Source: Herbidospora daliensis (GTDB taxonomy: Bacteria > Actinomycetota > Actinomycetes > Streptosporangiales > Streptosporangiaceae). From it: a stretch of DNA of 64,000 bases. Shown here in pieces: positions 33,428-42,713 of the stretch. The notes beneath the pieces are model-generated. The model did no database searches and was not told the origin of the DNA. It saw nothing but the letters and a program-made list of their open reading frames with translations. The stretch lies in assembly GCF_001570585.1 (NCBI RefSeq), contig NZ_BBXF01000002.1:868001-932000 (forward strand), in the 5' to 3' direction. Made by a program: the position numbers and the translations under genes. The first letter of the stretch is position 1. The number at the start of each line of letters is the position of its first letter.

Positions 33428-34516
33428 GTGCACGTGCTCGTCATGACGGTGGTGCATCACCCCGAGGACGCCCGGATCCTGCACCGGCAGATCCGCGCGC
33501 TCGTGGACGCCGGTCATGAGGTCACGTACGCCGCGCCGTATTCGGCGCGCGGGGTGGTGCCCCGCTCGTGGGTGAACGGGGTCGACCTGCCCCGGGCGGC
33601 CGAGCGGCGGCGGATGACCGCCGTGCGGGCCGCGCGCAAGGTGTTCAAGAGCATGCGCGGCAAGGTCGACATGGCGCTCATCCACGACCCCGAGCTGCTG
33701 TTCGCGGTCGCCGGGGTGCGCAACCGGCCGACGGTCGTGTGGGACGTCCACGAGGACACCCCCGCGACGTTGTCGCTCAAGCCCTGGCTGCCCGCGTTAC
33801 TGCGGCCGCCGACCCGGTTCGTGGCCCGCATGCTCGAAAGCTGGGCCGAGCGCAACTTCCACCTGCTGCTCGCCGAGACCGCCTACGCGGGCCGGTTCCG
33901 GCAGGCGCATCTGGTCGTACCGAACGAGACCTGGGTGCCCGACACGGTCTCGCCGCCCGGCGACGACCGGGTGGTCTACCTCGGCTGGTTGTCCGAGGCC
34001 CGGGGTGTACGCGAGGCCATCGAGGTCGGCCGCCTGCTGCGGCCCCACCGGGTGGTCGTCGAGCTCATCGGCTACGCCGACCCGCAGTCGCGGCGCATGC
34101 TCGCGGCGGCCGTCGAAGAGGGCGCGCTCGAATGGCGCGACTTCATGCCCAACGACGAGGCGCTCAAGCGGCTCGACGGCGCCCTGGCCGGGTTGTCGCT
34201 GCTGCACGACGAGCCCAACTACCGCCATTCGATGCCCACGAAGATCGTGGAGTACATGGCCCACGGCATCCCGGTCATCACCACCCCCTCGCCCCGCGCG
34301 GTGGAGCTGATCGAGCGTTACCGCAGCGGCGTGGTGGTCCCATGGAGCGACCCACAGGCCGTCGCGAAGGCCGTGCTCGCGCTGCGCGACAACCCCGAGG
34401 AGCGCCGCGGCGCCGGGGCCCGCGGCTACGCCGCCGCCCGGGGCAACCACCACTGGCCCAACTCCGCGCGTCGGTTCGTCTCCCAGCTCGAAGCCTGGAA
34501 CGGCGTCAAGCCGTAA
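33428..34516 (+). CDS. GT4-family glycosyltransferase
   Basis: 362 aa, GTG with AAGGGGG about nine nt upstream. GT-B pattern: N-terminal HVLVMTVVHHPEDARILHRQ, ALIHDPELL, WDVHEDTPATLSL, then YLGWLSEARGVREAI, LIGYADPQS, and the donor-site KIVEYMAHGIPVITTPSPRAVELI with two conserved Glu. Third glycosyltransferase of the locus, in an operon with the UDP-HexNAc dehydrogenase; its acceptor and sugar are unknown. Confidence 0.88.
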   Translation: MHVLVMTVVHHPEDARILHRQIRALVDAGHEVTYAAPYSARGVVPRSWVNGVDLPRAAERRRMTAVRAARKVFKSMRGKVDMALIHDPELLFAVAGVRNRPTVVWDVHEDTPATLSLKPWLPALLRPPTRFVARMLESWAERNFHLLLAETAYAGRFRQAHLVVPNETWVPDTVSPPGDDRVVYLGWLSEARGVREAIEVGRLLRPHRVVVELIGYADPQSRRMLAAAVEEGALEWRDFMPNDEALKRLDGALAGLSLLHDEPNYRHSMPTKIVEYMAHGIPVITTPSPRAVELIERYRSGVVVPWSDPQAVAKAVLALRDNPEERRGAGARGYAAARGNHHWPNSARRFVSQLEAWNGVKP

Positions 34517-34550
34517 TCAGCCCCGTGCGTCTATCGGATGAGGTGACGGT

Positions 34551-36371
34551 TTGCGCTGGCTTGCTCTGCTCCTAGGGATCGCGATCCTCGGTGGCGTGGC
34601 CACCGTGGTGATCGCCCTCCAGGAGCCCGAGACGCCACACGCCGCGCGCATCGGCAGCACCTCTCCGTCCACGCCCACCCCGACGCCGTCCACCACCGGT
34701 TTCACCGACCCGTGTGGCACGTTCGACACGAACATGCGCACCCCCTACGCGATCACCGGCTACTGGATCATGCCGTCGGCCGACCGCTGCAACTGGCGCC
34801 GCCAGCTGGAGGAGATCCACAAGGTCGGCGGCGACACCGTGGTCCGCATCGGCTTCGGCCTGCAGCCGCGCGGCGTCGACGACCAGGGCCGCATCCTGGA
34901 GACCGCGCCCGACGACGGCAGCGAGGCCAAGCCCGACGACCGCTACGGCTACTGCGTCGAAGACGGCCTGACCTGCTACCAGGCGGCCGAGCGCGACCTG
35001 AAGGCGGCCAACCCTGGCAACCGCGTGTCGTGGTCGTTCGTCTTCCGCACCGACGAGCAGTACGGCGACGGCGTCTTCCGCTGCCCGCAGATGGAGAAGA
35101 AGATCGTCGTCGGCGACCGGGTGTTCTTCCGCCTGATCGCCGACGAAGACGGCTCCGACGACGCCACCTGCGACTTCAGCAGCAAGGGCAAGGGCTACCA
35201 CCTGATCCTGGTGTCGGCCGGCGCGACCGACAGCCTCACCGAGCTGCTCGACCTGGGCGACCGGTTCGGCATCAAGGTCTTCCCGTCGTTGCCGCTGGCC
35301 CCGCGCGACCCGACCGGCGTCACCCGCGCCAACCCGCGCCACATCGGCACCCTCACCACGCTGACCCGCCGCATCCTGCAGGACTACGGCACCCGCTTCG
35401 CGGGCCGCGAGTCGCTCGGCGGCGTCTACCAGCCCTTCGAGCTCGTCATCAGAGACTGGGCCGACCCTGAGAACGTGCCAACCCTCCAGGTGTACGCCGA
35501 ACAGCACCGCATCGTCGAACAGGTGCTCCCCGGCAAGCCGATCCTGGTCAGCCCCTACCTCGACGCCCGCAAGCGGGTCGACTACACCTCGACCCCCGCG
35601 CAGGTCGGCGAGGGCTTCAAGGCGCTGGCCCGCACGGGCGTCGGCATCATCGCGCCGCAGGACTCGCGCGGCACCGGCAAGGTCGGCCTGTTCTGGCCGA
35701 ACTGGAAGAACCAGCCCGTGGACGAACGGCTGAAGCCGGTGGTGGGGGAGAGCACGTACAGCACCGCCTACTACGGCGCGACCCGCGACTACTACCGGGC
35801 CATGTACGAGTCCCGCCTCGAACTGCGCGACGAGGAGGACATCGACGTGCAGTTGTGGGCCAACGTCGAGGCGTTCGAGCCGTCGGCGACCGAGAAGTGC
35901 GGCACGCAGGGCACGCGCGGACGCACCGACAAGCCCCGCCTCGACACGGCGGTCACGCTGGTCGGGCCGTACGTGTCGAAGATCATCTCGTACATGTGGA
36001 GCGACTTCTTCACCTGCGGCAGCCCGTCGTTGTCCGAAGACCTCGCGACCGACTGGGAACGCCCGATCGCCATCCAGGCCATCAGGGAGAAGCGGCAGAT
36101 CCAGGAGGGGCTGCAGATCCGCGGCTACCACCTGGAGAACGTGCGGGTCACGCTGAGCTGGACCGGCCTGGAGACCCCGCGCGTGGTCGACTCGCAGTCG
36201 GTGGGCTGGTTCGACGGCAAGCCGATCACCGACTTACCACCCGCCGTCGGCCAGGTGTGGATCCCGGTCGACTGGGCGAGCGTGCCGCCGGGCACGTGGG
36301 TCAGGGTCGAGGTGACCTCCGCCGACGGCCGCAAGGCCGCCGAGCCGGTCTACTACCACAACAACGATTGA
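34551..36371 (+). CDS. Membrane-anchored DUF4434-type glycosidase-like protein
   Basis: 606 aa from a TTG at 34551; GAGGTGA lies just before it and no in-frame ATG or GTG is available nearby. Residues 1-22 are a signal-anchor helix and 25-48 a Thr/Pro/Ser linker. The large outer domain begins PYAITGYWIMPSADRCNWRR and contains YQPFELVIRDWADPEN, LVSPYLDAR and IIAPQDSRG, the barrel pattern of DUF4434. A C-terminal beta-rich region (about 510-606) resembles a small accessory domain. DUF4434 proteins are related to glycoside hydrolases and often sit in exopolysaccharide operons, where they may trim or bind the polymer. Six or more Cys suggest disulphides. Confidence 0.78.
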   Translation: MRWLALLLGIAILGGVATVVIALQEPETPHAARIGSTSPSTPTPTPSTTGFTDPCGTFDTNMRTPYAITGYWIMPSADRCNWRRQLEEIHKVGGDTVVRIGFGLQPRGVDDQGRILETAPDDGSEAKPDDRYGYCVEDGLTCYQAAERDLKAANPGNRVSWSFVFRTDEQYGDGVFRCPQMEKKIVVGDRVFFRLIADEDGSDDATCDFSSKGKGYHLILVSAGATDSLTELLDLGDRFGIKVFPSLPLAPRDPTGVTRANPRHIGTLTTLTRRILQDYGTRFAGRESLGGVYQPFELVIRDWADPENVPTLQVYAEQHRIVEQVLPGKPILVSPYLDARKRVDYTSTPAQVGEGFKALARTGVGIIAPQDSRGTGKVGLFWPNWKNQPVDERLKPVVGESTYSTAYYGATRDYYRAMYESRLELRDEEDIDVQLWANVEAFEPSATEKCGTQGTRGRTDKPRLDTAVTLVGPYVSKIISYMWSDFFTCGSPSLSEDLATDWERPIAIQAIREKRQIQEGLQIRGYHLENVRVTLSWTGLETPRVVDSQSVGWFDGKPITDLPPAVGQVWIPVDWASVPPGTWVRVEVTSADGRKAAEPVYYHNND

Positions 36372-36384
36372 TCGCGACAGCGTG

Positions 36385-36390
36385 TAACGT
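36385..36390 (+). promoter_or_regulatory. -10 motif of a probable leaderless gene
   Basis: TAACGT, seven bases, ATG at 36398, no Shine-Dalgarno; only 26 bp separate this gene from the preceding stop. Confidence 0.45.
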
Positions 36391-36397
36391 GCCTGAC

Positions 36398-37054
36398 ATG
36401 GTCCCGCGCATCCCCGTCAGCGTGGATCTCGTCGTGCTGACAGTGAGGTCGAGCGCCCTGTGCGCGCTCGTCTGGCGGCGCGACCGGCCGCCCTACCCCG
36501 ATCTGTGGGCGTTGTCGGGCGGCTTCATCCACCTCGACGAAGACCTCCCGGCGGCGGCGGGCCGCGTGCTGGCCGAACGGGCCGGCATGGCCGGGGCGCC
36601 GGTCCACCTGGAGCAGCTCCGGACCTACGGCTACCCCGACCGCGACCCGCGCCAGCGGGTCGTCTCGGTCGCCTACCTGGGCTTGGCCCCTGACCTGCCG
36701 GCGTCCACCGAGGCCCACATGAGCTGGCAGCCGCTGAGCGAGCTGACCGCGATGGCCTTCGACCACCGCCGCATCATGATCGACGGCCTTGAGCGAGCCC
36801 GCTCGAAGCTCGAATACACCTCGCTCGGCGCCGCCTTCTGCCCGACCGAGTTCACCGTCGCCGAACTGCGCAGGGTGTACGAGATCGTGTGGGGCCGCCC
36901 GCTCGACCCCCGCAACTTCCACCGCAAGGTGACCAAGACCGAGGGCTTCCTGGTGCCCTCGGGCCGGACGACCACCCGCGACGGCGGCCGCCCGGCGATG
37001 CTCTACCGGAGAGGACCGGCCGAGGCCCTCCACCCGCCGATGCTGCGGGTCTAG
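36398..37054 (+). CDS. NUDIX-domain regulator (NrtR-like)
   Basis: 218 aa. Residues about 8-135 are a Nudix fold: VDLVVLTVR, LWALSGGFIHLDEDL, then GRVLAERAGM where catalytic Nudix enzymes have REUXEEXGU; two acidic positions are lost, so hydrolysis is unlikely. Residues about 150-218 form a winged HTH with FTVAELRRVYEIVWG and NFHRKV, as in NrtR, a repressor of NAD metabolism that senses ADP-ribose. No NAD genes are adjacent, so the target is unclear; it may regulate the neighbouring acyltransferase. Confidence 0.8.
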   Translation: MVPRIPVSVDLVVLTVRSSALCALVWRRDRPPYPDLWALSGGFIHLDEDLPAAAGRVLAERAGMAGAPVHLEQLRTYGYPDRDPRQRVVSVAYLGLAPDLPASTEAHMSWQPLSELTAMAFDHRRIMIDGLERARSKLEYTSLGAAFCPTEFTVAELRRVYEIVWGRPLDPRNFHRKVTKTEGFLVPSGRTTTRDGGRPAMLYRRGPAEALHPPMLRV

Positions 37055-37154
37055 CGTCGTGAGGCCCGCATGTTCGGCCTCCTGCGGCGGGGATAGAGGC
37101 GTTTCCCGGTGCCTCTGGCGTGATTGAGGCCACTGTTATCAGGGGGATTGGGGA

Positions 37155-37160
37155 TATTCT
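37155..37160 (+). promoter_or_regulatory. -10 motif of a probable leaderless gene
   Basis: TATTCT, six bases, GTG at 37167. A small dyad (GGGGATATTCTCCCC) is centred on the motif and could be an operator. Confidence 0.5.
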
Positions 37161-37166
37161 CCCCCT

Positions 37167-38258
37167 GTGCTGATATCGGAGCCGCGCACTGTGCCGGCGG
37201 CGGCCCCCGTTGACCCCCCCTTCGTCCAGTCCCGCTTACGGGTGCTCGACCTGCTGCGATTCGTCGCGGCCATGGCGGTGGTGCTGTTCCACTTCGGGGA
37301 GACGCGCGCCTGGGGGACGGTCAACGCGTTCCCGGCGCTGAGCGGCGTGACGATGTTCGGCGCCTACGGGGTCCGGCTGTTCTTCATGATCAGCGGCTTC
37401 GTGATCCTGATGAGCGCCTGGGGGCGCACCCCCGGCGAGTTCGTGGCCTCCCGGATCGCGCGCCTCTACCCGGCCTACTGGGCCAGCGTGATCATCCTGG
37501 GCGCGCTCGCGCTGCTCGGGTTCATCACCGACCACCGGCCCACCCTGAGCGAACTGCTCGCCAACCTGACGATGTTCCAGCACGGCCTGCGCATCCGCGA
37601 CCTGGAGATCGTCTACTGGACGCTCTGGCACGAACTCGTCTTCTACGTGATGATCGCCTGCTTCGCGGCGGTCGGGATCACGTACCGGAGGGTGCTCGGC
37701 TTCATGGGCGGCTGGATCTTCCTGCTCGCGCTGGCCGAGCGGCTCGACATCTCGTTGCTGAAGGTCGGTCTGGCCCAGTTCGGGGCGCCCTACTTCATCG
37801 CGGGCATGTCCCTCTACCTGATCTACCGGTTCGGCGGCTCGCTGCTGCCGTGGTTGTTCGTCGGCCTTTCCTACGCCTTCGGCATGGTGCAGCTGCTCGG
37901 CGAGGGCCCCTCGGCCGTGAAGCGGTTCGGCGAGCCGCTGGGCACCGCGCTCGTCGTCGGCGTGATCTCGCTGATGTTCCTGGTGATGATCCTGGTCGCG
38001 CTCGGGCGGCTCGACGGCCTCGACTGGCGCGGGCTGACGCTGCTGGGCGCGCTGACCTACCCGCTCTACCTGTTCCACCACCACGTCGGATTCCTGATGA
38101 TCCAGTGGCTCAACCCGGTCTTGGGCCACCGGGTCACTTTGCCGGTGGTCATCGGGATCGTGCTGGTCGTGGCGTGGGCGGTCTACCGGTTCGTCGAGGT
38201 GCCCGCCCAGCCACGGTTGAAAGCGGCGCTGTCACGCTCACTCAAGATCGCCGACTAG
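37167..38258 (+). CDS. Acyltransferase-3 family membrane protein
   Basis: 363 aa from GTG 37167. About ten hydrophobic helices. Motifs: RVLDLLRFVAAMAVVLFHFG with the family Arg and His, VRLFFMISGFVILMS, and SRIARLYPAYWASV. Near the C-terminus LTYPLYLFHHHVG and VEVPAQP are also typical. It would transfer acetyl or another acyl group to exported sugars. It ends the polysaccharide-associated run on this strand. Confidence 0.9.
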   Translation: MLISEPRTVPAAAPVDPPFVQSRLRVLDLLRFVAAMAVVLFHFGETRAWGTVNAFPALSGVTMFGAYGVRLFFMISGFVILMSAWGRTPGEFVASRIARLYPAYWASVIILGALALLGFITDHRPTLSELLANLTMFQHGLRIRDLEIVYWTLWHELVFYVMIACFAAVGITYRRVLGFMGGWIFLLALAERLDISLLKVGLAQFGAPYFIAGMSLYLIYRFGGSLLPWLFVGLSYAFGMVQLLGEGPSAVKRFGEPLGTALVVGVISLMFLVMILVALGRLDGLDWRGLTLLGALTYPLYLFHHHVGFLMIQWLNPVLGHRVTLPVVIGIVLVVAWAVYRFVEVPAQPRLKAALSRSLKIAD

Positions 38259-38261
38259 CCC

Positions 38262-38322
38262 TGTCTTCCAGGCAGATTCCGGGGCGTGAGCCACGGCCGG
38301 CCTTCGGCCGTCCGCGGCTCAC
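38262..38322 (-). terminator. Repeated terminator element, copy A (after the deacetylase gene)
   Basis: A strong hairpin at 38286-38322 (GTGAGCC/GGCTCAC outer stem, inner CGGCCG pairs) overlaps the stop codon of the deacetylase gene. Its 29-bp core (38288-38316) is identical to 53387-53415 downstream of fba, and flanking bases 38262-38287 are also similar to 53361-53386. Confidence 0.7.
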
Positions 38323-39029
38323 TTCTTCTTCTCCGGCTTCGGCCACGCCTCGCCGGGCTTGAGTTCGCGGTCGCCGAGGAGGGTCGAGACGGTGACGAGC
38401 TTGTAGCCCTTCTTCGTCAGGGTGTCGACGACGGTCGACATGGCGGTGACGGTCTCCGGCACGATGTCGTGCAGCAGGATGACGGCGTTCCGCTTGGCGT
38501 ACTTGAGGGTGCGATCCCTGATGACCTTGGTGTTGCGGGCCTGCCAGTCGAGGGTCGAGCCCGTCCAGAGGATCTGGGGCAGGCCGAACGACTTCATCAG
38601 CGAGCCGACGCGGGTGTTGGTGGCGCCGTTCGGGGGGCGCATGAACGTCGGGGTGATCCCGGCGACGTCCTGGATGACCTGCTGGGTGCTGGAGATCTCG
38701 GAGAGGATCTCCTCGTCGGTGAGCTTGGTCAGGTCGGGGTGGTCCCAGGTGTGGTTCCCGATCTCGTGACCCTCGTCGACCATGCGCTTCATCATGTCGG
38801 CGCGGCTCTCGACCTTCCGTCCCAGCACGAAGAAGGTGGCCTTGGCCTTGTGCTTCTTCAGCGTGTCGAGCAGGGCCGGGGTGTAGGGCCAGGGCCCGTC
38901 GTCGAAGGTGAGCGCTATGCACTTGTGGAGCTCGCAGTAGGGCTTGGGCTTCGCGTTCGCCGGTGCGGCCGGGGCGAGCAGGGACGTGGTTAAGGCGAGG
39001 GCGAGTGCCCCCCGGACGATCACGCGCAT
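38319..39029 (-). CDS. Secreted polysaccharide deacetylase (NodB domain)
   Basis: 236 aa from the ATG at 39029, giving a 25-residue signal peptide ending in ANA; an upstream in-frame start would lack this. NodB motifs in order: CIALTFDDGPW (catalytic and metal Asp), GNHTWDHPDL (metal His pair), MRPPNGATN, TLDWQARN and VILLHDIVPET. It is predicted to de-N-acetylate peptidoglycan or chitin-like glycans outside the cell. The start is preceded by TAGGAT eight nt away, so the message may be nearly leaderless. Confidence 0.9.
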   Translation of the reverse strand: MRVIVRGALALALTTSLLAPAAPANAKPKPYCELHKCIALTFDDGPWPYTPALLDTLKKHKAKATFFVLGRKVESRADMMKRMVDEGHEIGNHTWDHPDLTKLTDEEILSEISSTQQVIQDVAGITPTFMRPPNGATNTRVGSLMKSFGLPQILWTGSTLDWQARNTKVIRDRTLKYAKRNAVILLHDIVPETVTAMSTVVDTLTKKGYKLVTVSTLLGDRELKPGEAWPKPEKKK

Positions 39030-39130
39030 GGTGCCGCATCCTAAGGGGTGTTCCTGGGACGACTCTGAGATCGTCACGAATGACCTCAAGTAGGGTGTGG
39101 GCACATCGCCGCAACGGAGGGGTGGAATAG

Positions 39131-40204
39131 ATGCCGCAGTTCAGGGCCGTGCTCGACACCATGACGGCATACACGCCGGGCAAGGCGGTGGTGTCGGCCG
39201 ACGGGCGGTCGTACAAGCTGTCCTCGAACGAGTCCCCCGAGCCGCCGCTCCCCAGCGTCGTCGCCGCCATCGCCGAGGCCGCCGCGAACGTGCACCGTTA
39301 CCCCGACCCGGCGGCGGTCCGGCTGACCGAGGCGCTCGCGGCCCGTTACGGCGTGCCGCCCGAGAACGTCGCGCTCGGCGCGGGCTCGGTCACCGTCGCC
39401 CAGCAGCTCTTCGAGACGGTCGGCGACCCGGGCGCCGAGGTGATCTACGCCTGGCGTTCGTTCGAGGCCTACCCGCTGCTCGCCGACCTGGCGGGGGTCG
39501 TCTCCGTGCAGGTCCCGCTGGCCGGTGAGACCCACGACCTCGACGCGATGCGCGCCGCGATCACCCCGGCCACCCGCATGATCCTGGTCTGCAACCCCAA
39601 CAACCCGACGGGCACCGCCAACCGCGCGGCCGAGCTGACCGCGTTCCTCGACGCCGTCCCGTCGGACGTGCTCGTCATCCTCGACGAGGCCTACCGCGAA
39701 TACGTGCGCGACGAGGCGATCCCCGACGGCCTGACCATCTACCGCGACCGCCCCAACGTCGCCGTGCTGCGCACCTTCTCCAAGGCCTACGGCCTGGCCG
39801 GCCTGCGCGTCGGCTACCTGATCGGTCCCGAGCCGATCGCCGCGGCGGTCCGCAAGACGATGGTCCCCTTCGCGGTCAACCACCTCGCCCAGGCCGCCGC
39901 CGTCGCGTCGCTGGCCGCCGAGGAGGAGCTGCTGGAGCGCGTCGAGCGGGTCGTCGCCGAGCGCGCCCGCGTCCGCGAGGCGCTGATCATCCAGGGGTGG
40001 ACGGTCCCCGAGTCGCAGGCCAACTTCGTCTGGCTCCGGCTGGGCGACGACACCCCCGCGTTCGCCGCCGCGTGCGCCGCTGAGGGCGTCGCTGTGCGGC
40101 CTTTCGGCACGGAGGGTGCCCGTGTGTCCATTGGTGACCGTGAGGCCAACGACGTCTTCCTGAGGGCCGCGCAGGCCTTCAGGACACACGTCTCCGCTCG
40201 GTAG
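39131..40204 (+). CDS. hisC: Histidinol-phosphate/aromatic aminotransferase
   Basis: 357 aa; GGAGGGG lies before the ATG. PLP fold-type I features: [55 protein letters not shown], the Schiff-base Lys in [16 protein letters not shown] and the substrate Arg in [14 protein letters not shown]. It could act in histidine synthesis or as an aromatic aminotransferase (pat); no other histidine genes are nearby, so the second is equally possible. Confidence 0.88.
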   Translation: MPQFRAVLDTMTAYTPGKAVVSADGRSYKLSSNESPEPPLPSVVAAIAEAAANVHRYPDPAAVRLTEALAARYGVPPENVALGAGSVTVAQQLFETVGDPGAEVIYAWRSFEAYPLLADLAGVVSVQVPLAGETHDLDAMRAAITPATRMILVCNPNNPTGTANRAAELTAFLDAVPSDVLVILDEAYREYVRDEAIPDGLTIYRDRPNVAVLRTFSKAYGLAGLRVGYLIGPEPIAAAVRKTMVPFAVNHLAQAAAVASLAAEEELLERVERVVAERARVREALIIQGWTVPESQANFVWLRLGDDTPAFAAACAAEGVAVRPFGTEGARVSIGDREANDVFLRAAQAFRTHVSAR

Positions 40205-41072
40205 AGACCACCAGCGCGACCCCGGCGACGATGACGAGACCGGCGGCCACCATCATGGCCGTCACGGTCTCGCCCAGGATGATCATGCCGAGGGCGACCG
40301 CGACGACGGGGTTCACGTAGGCGTAGGTGGAGACGAGCGAGATCGGCGCGTTGCCGAGCAGCCACACGTACGAGGTGAACCCCACCAGCGACCCCACGAG
40401 GATCAGGTAGGCCAGCGCCGCCCACGACGCCCCCGACACCTGCGACCACACGAGGTGCTCCCCGGCCAGCCCGCTGCACGCCAGCAGCCCGGCCCCGCCG
40501 ACGACCATCTCCACCGTCGACGCGGCGAAGGGGTTCTTCGGCATCGGCGCCCGCCCCGACATGAACGACCCCACGGCCCACGAGAACGACGCCAGCAGGA
40601 TCACCACCACGCCGACCGTGCCGCCCGACATCCCGCCGGTCAACGAGATCCCGGCCACGCCGAGGAACCCGACGAGCACGCCGGTCAGCGTCAGGACGTG
40701 GGGCCGGTCGCGGAAGACCGTGCGCATGATGACGAGCCAGAGCGGCGTCGAGGCGACCAGCAGCGCGGCCAGCCCGGTCGAGATGTGCTGCTCGGCCACG
40801 GCGACCATCCCGTTGCCGCCCGTGAGGAGCAGCAGCCCGACCGCCGCCGCGTCGAGGAACTCCCGGCGGCTCATCCGGAACGCCTGCGGCCCGCTCTTGA
40901 TCAGCAGGAACACGCCGAGGATCGCGGCGGCCACGATGAACCGGAGAGCGCCGGAGACGAAGGGCGGCATGGTCTCGATGACGATCCCGATGCCCAGATA
41001 GGTCGATCCCCAGACGATGTAGACGGTCGTCAGGAGGACCCACACGCGAATGTCACGACCGTCCCGCTGCAT
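40179..41072 (-). CDS. EamA/DMT-family transporter
   Basis: 297 aa from the ATG at 41072 (CAGGAG just upstream; a TTG four codons earlier is possible). Ten membrane helices in two EamA halves: [19 protein letters not shown] with the first-helix WGSTYLGI signature, and a second half with [14 protein letters not shown] and [15 protein letters not shown]. Members export amino acids, metabolites or drugs. It overlaps hisC at the 3' ends by 26 bp. Confidence 0.9.
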   Translation of the reverse strand: MQRDGRDIRVWVLLTTVYIVWGSTYLGIGIVIETMPPFVSGALRFIVAAAILGVFLLIKSGPQAFRMSRREFLDAAAVGLLLLTGGNGMVAVAEQHISTGLAALLVASTPLWLVIMRTVFRDRPHVLTLTGVLVGFLGVAGISLTGGMSGGTVGVVVILLASFSWAVGSFMSGRAPMPKNPFAASTVEMVVGGAGLLACSGLAGEHLVWSQVSGASWAALAYLILVGSLVGFTSYVWLLGNAPISLVSTYAYVNPVVAVALGMIILGETVTAMMVAAGLVIVAGVALVVSTERRRVS

Positions 41073-41132
41073 GACTCCTGACAATAGCCAAACGTGGGCA
41101 AAGCCCTCCAGGGCGGGGCCCGAAATCGGGCA

Positions 41133-41417
41133 TCAGCCGTACAAGGCCGGATCAAGCACTTCGATGTCGGTGATCGCGGTCCCGGTCGGATCGAGGCTGA
41201 GCCCGATGACCTCCGTCCCGGCCAGCAGCAGCGGCAGCGACCGGGGGCTCGCCGACCCCGGCGGCGAGGTCAGCAGGTTCCGGCACCCCCGCGAGCACGC
41301 GCAGACCCCGAAATAGGGCAGTTCGTCGACGGTGGTCGCGAGGGGGTCGCCCCCGAGCAGGTCGACGATCGCCGCCGTGAGCCGGGGATGCACCTCCTTC
41401 AGCCGGAGCCGGCTCAC
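41133..41417 (-). CDS. Small hypothetical protein
   Basis: 94 aa if started at the GTG (41417) that overlaps the stop of the gene upstream (GTGA). It contains YFGVCACSRGCRNLLT, a Cys-rich loop (C-x-C-x3-C) that might bind a metal, then SLPLLLAGTEVIGLSLDP. I do not recognise a family. The tight overlap with a small membrane protein argues for a two-gene operon. Confidence 0.6.
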   Translation of the reverse strand: MSRLRLKEVHPRLTAAIVDLLGGDPLATTVDELPYFGVCACSRGCRNLLTSPPGSASPRSLPLLLAGTEVIGLSLDPTGTAITDIEVLDPALYG

Positions 41418-41590
41418 CGGAGGTACTCCAGCACCAGCAGGCACAACGTGGCCGCCCCGAGATAGGCCCCTCCCGACGTCATGAACGCGGTCGGCGCGGT
41501 CTTTCCCGACCGGAGACTGACGATGTAGCAGATCAGTGCGACGACGGCGGAAACGAGAGCCGCGATGATCAAAGAAACGACGGGCGACAT
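41414..41590 (-). CDS. Small membrane protein
   Basis: 58 aa from the ATG at 41590, where two hydrophobic helices begin at once (PVVSLIIAALVSAVVALICY and a second near AYLGAATLCLLVLEYL). Longer in-frame starts at 41617 and beyond would add charged residues before the helix. Two-helix membrane protein of unknown function, coupled to the gene at 41417. Confidence 0.55.
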   Translation of the reverse strand: MSPVVSLIIAALVSAVVALICYIVSLRSGKTAPTAFMTSGGAYLGAATLCLLVLEYLR

Positions 41591-41696
41591 TTCCTGACTT
41601 TCTTTCCGATAGCGCATAGTGGGTGACCCCAGACAGATATCAGCGCGGGCCGCCCGCGACCCGAAGATCATCTGTTCCTGTACGTCTTTCCGCAGG

Positions 41697-41724
41697 TCTG
41701 GACGCCTGTGGACGACTCTGGACG
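41697..41724. promoter_or_regulatory. Three helically phased direct repeats
   Basis: TCTGGACG (41697), TGTGGACG (41707) and TCTGGACG (41717) recur every 10 bp, so they lie on one face of the helix. They sit in the 286-bp divergent region between the small membrane protein gene and the HTH gene at 41877. Candidate binding site for a regulator, perhaps that HTH protein. Confidence 0.55.
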
Positions 41725-41876
41725 TAACCGGATGACTTGGTTAATCCTCGCGCTCGCGACGTTTTGGAAATATGGGGCGTAGCCCCTGCGAACCCACTAA
41801 TCTCGCCACCATCACCGGTCACGCCCTTCCGGCCCACGCGGCTGTCTTTGACTGTTTCGAGAAACGGAACTCGCTC

Positions 41877-42683
41877 ATGGGTGATGCACGTGGGGAGCGG
41901 ATCGACTGCGATGTCCTCCTGGCCAAGCTCGACGCCCTCTACCGCAAGGCGGGACGGCCCAGCTACGGCCGGATGGTGGAGCTGGCGGAGACCATGATCA
42001 GGGCGGACACCGGAGAGGAGTGGCGCGCTCTCTCCACCTCGCACCTGTCCAACATCATGAAGGGCCGGTTCACCCGGCTGCCGGGCTGGCCCCTCATCCG
42101 CACCATCGTCACGGTCCTCTACAAGTCCGGCACCATGAACGGCCGGATGGCCGCCTCCCCCCAGGCGATCAGCGCCCTGACCCAGGAGTTCGCCGAGGTC
42201 TGGGACGCCGTCGAGACCCGCGACGCCCCGGCCAGACCGCTGATGCCCTACGTGCCGGGGGACATCCTCGAACAGACCCCGAAAGAGCTCGTGTTGGCCC
42301 CCGTGAAGTCGACGGCCTTCCGCATGCCGATCGCCTGGGGCCGCGTGGGCGCCGCCATCCTCCGCCGGGCCGGCCAGGGCGACGCCGGCGCCGCCTACCA
42401 GGCGGCGGTCCTGCTCGCCTGCGAGGCCACCCGCGAGGAGGTGACCCCCGCCTACCGCCGCCTGCTCCTGGAGGCGGCGGCCGAATGGCAGCAGGAGGCC
42501 ACGGGGACGATCGCCGAGGCGATGACCCTCCGCTTACACGGCCCCGGCCTGCTCCGGGCCGCCGGGGACCTGGCCTTCCGCCGCCCTCACCCGGCCAAAC
42601 GCAACGTCATCTTCATCCAGGCCTTCCTCCACGCGGAAGCCGCCACCCAGAAGGCCGCACTCACCGCCGGCCGGGCCCGCTGA
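41877..42683 (+). CDS. HTH-containing regulatory protein
   Basis: 268 aa from the ATG at 41877; an in-frame ATG at 41772 would add 35 residues and cannot be excluded. Residues about 8-75 look like an HTH of the actinobacterial XRE-like type (LDALYRKAGRPSYGRMVELA ... STSHLSNIMKGR). The remainder is largely helical (AAYQAAVLLACEATREEV), possibly TPR-like. Target unknown; the phased repeats upstream suggest autoregulation. Confidence 0.65.
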   Translation: MGDARGERIDCDVLLAKLDALYRKAGRPSYGRMVELAETMIRADTGEEWRALSTSHLSNIMKGRFTRLPGWPLIRTIVTVLYKSGTMNGRMAASPQAISALTQEFAEVWDAVETRDAPARPLMPYVPGDILEQTPKELVLAPVKSTAFRMPIAWGRVGAAILRRAGQGDAGAAYQAAVLLACEATREEVTPAYRRLLLEAAAEWQQEATGTIAEAMTLRLHGPGLLRAAGDLAFRRPHPAKRNVIFIQAFLHAEAATQKAALTAGRAR

Positions 42684-42713
42684 CACCCCCCGTCACGACC
42701 TTCGGAAGACGGC

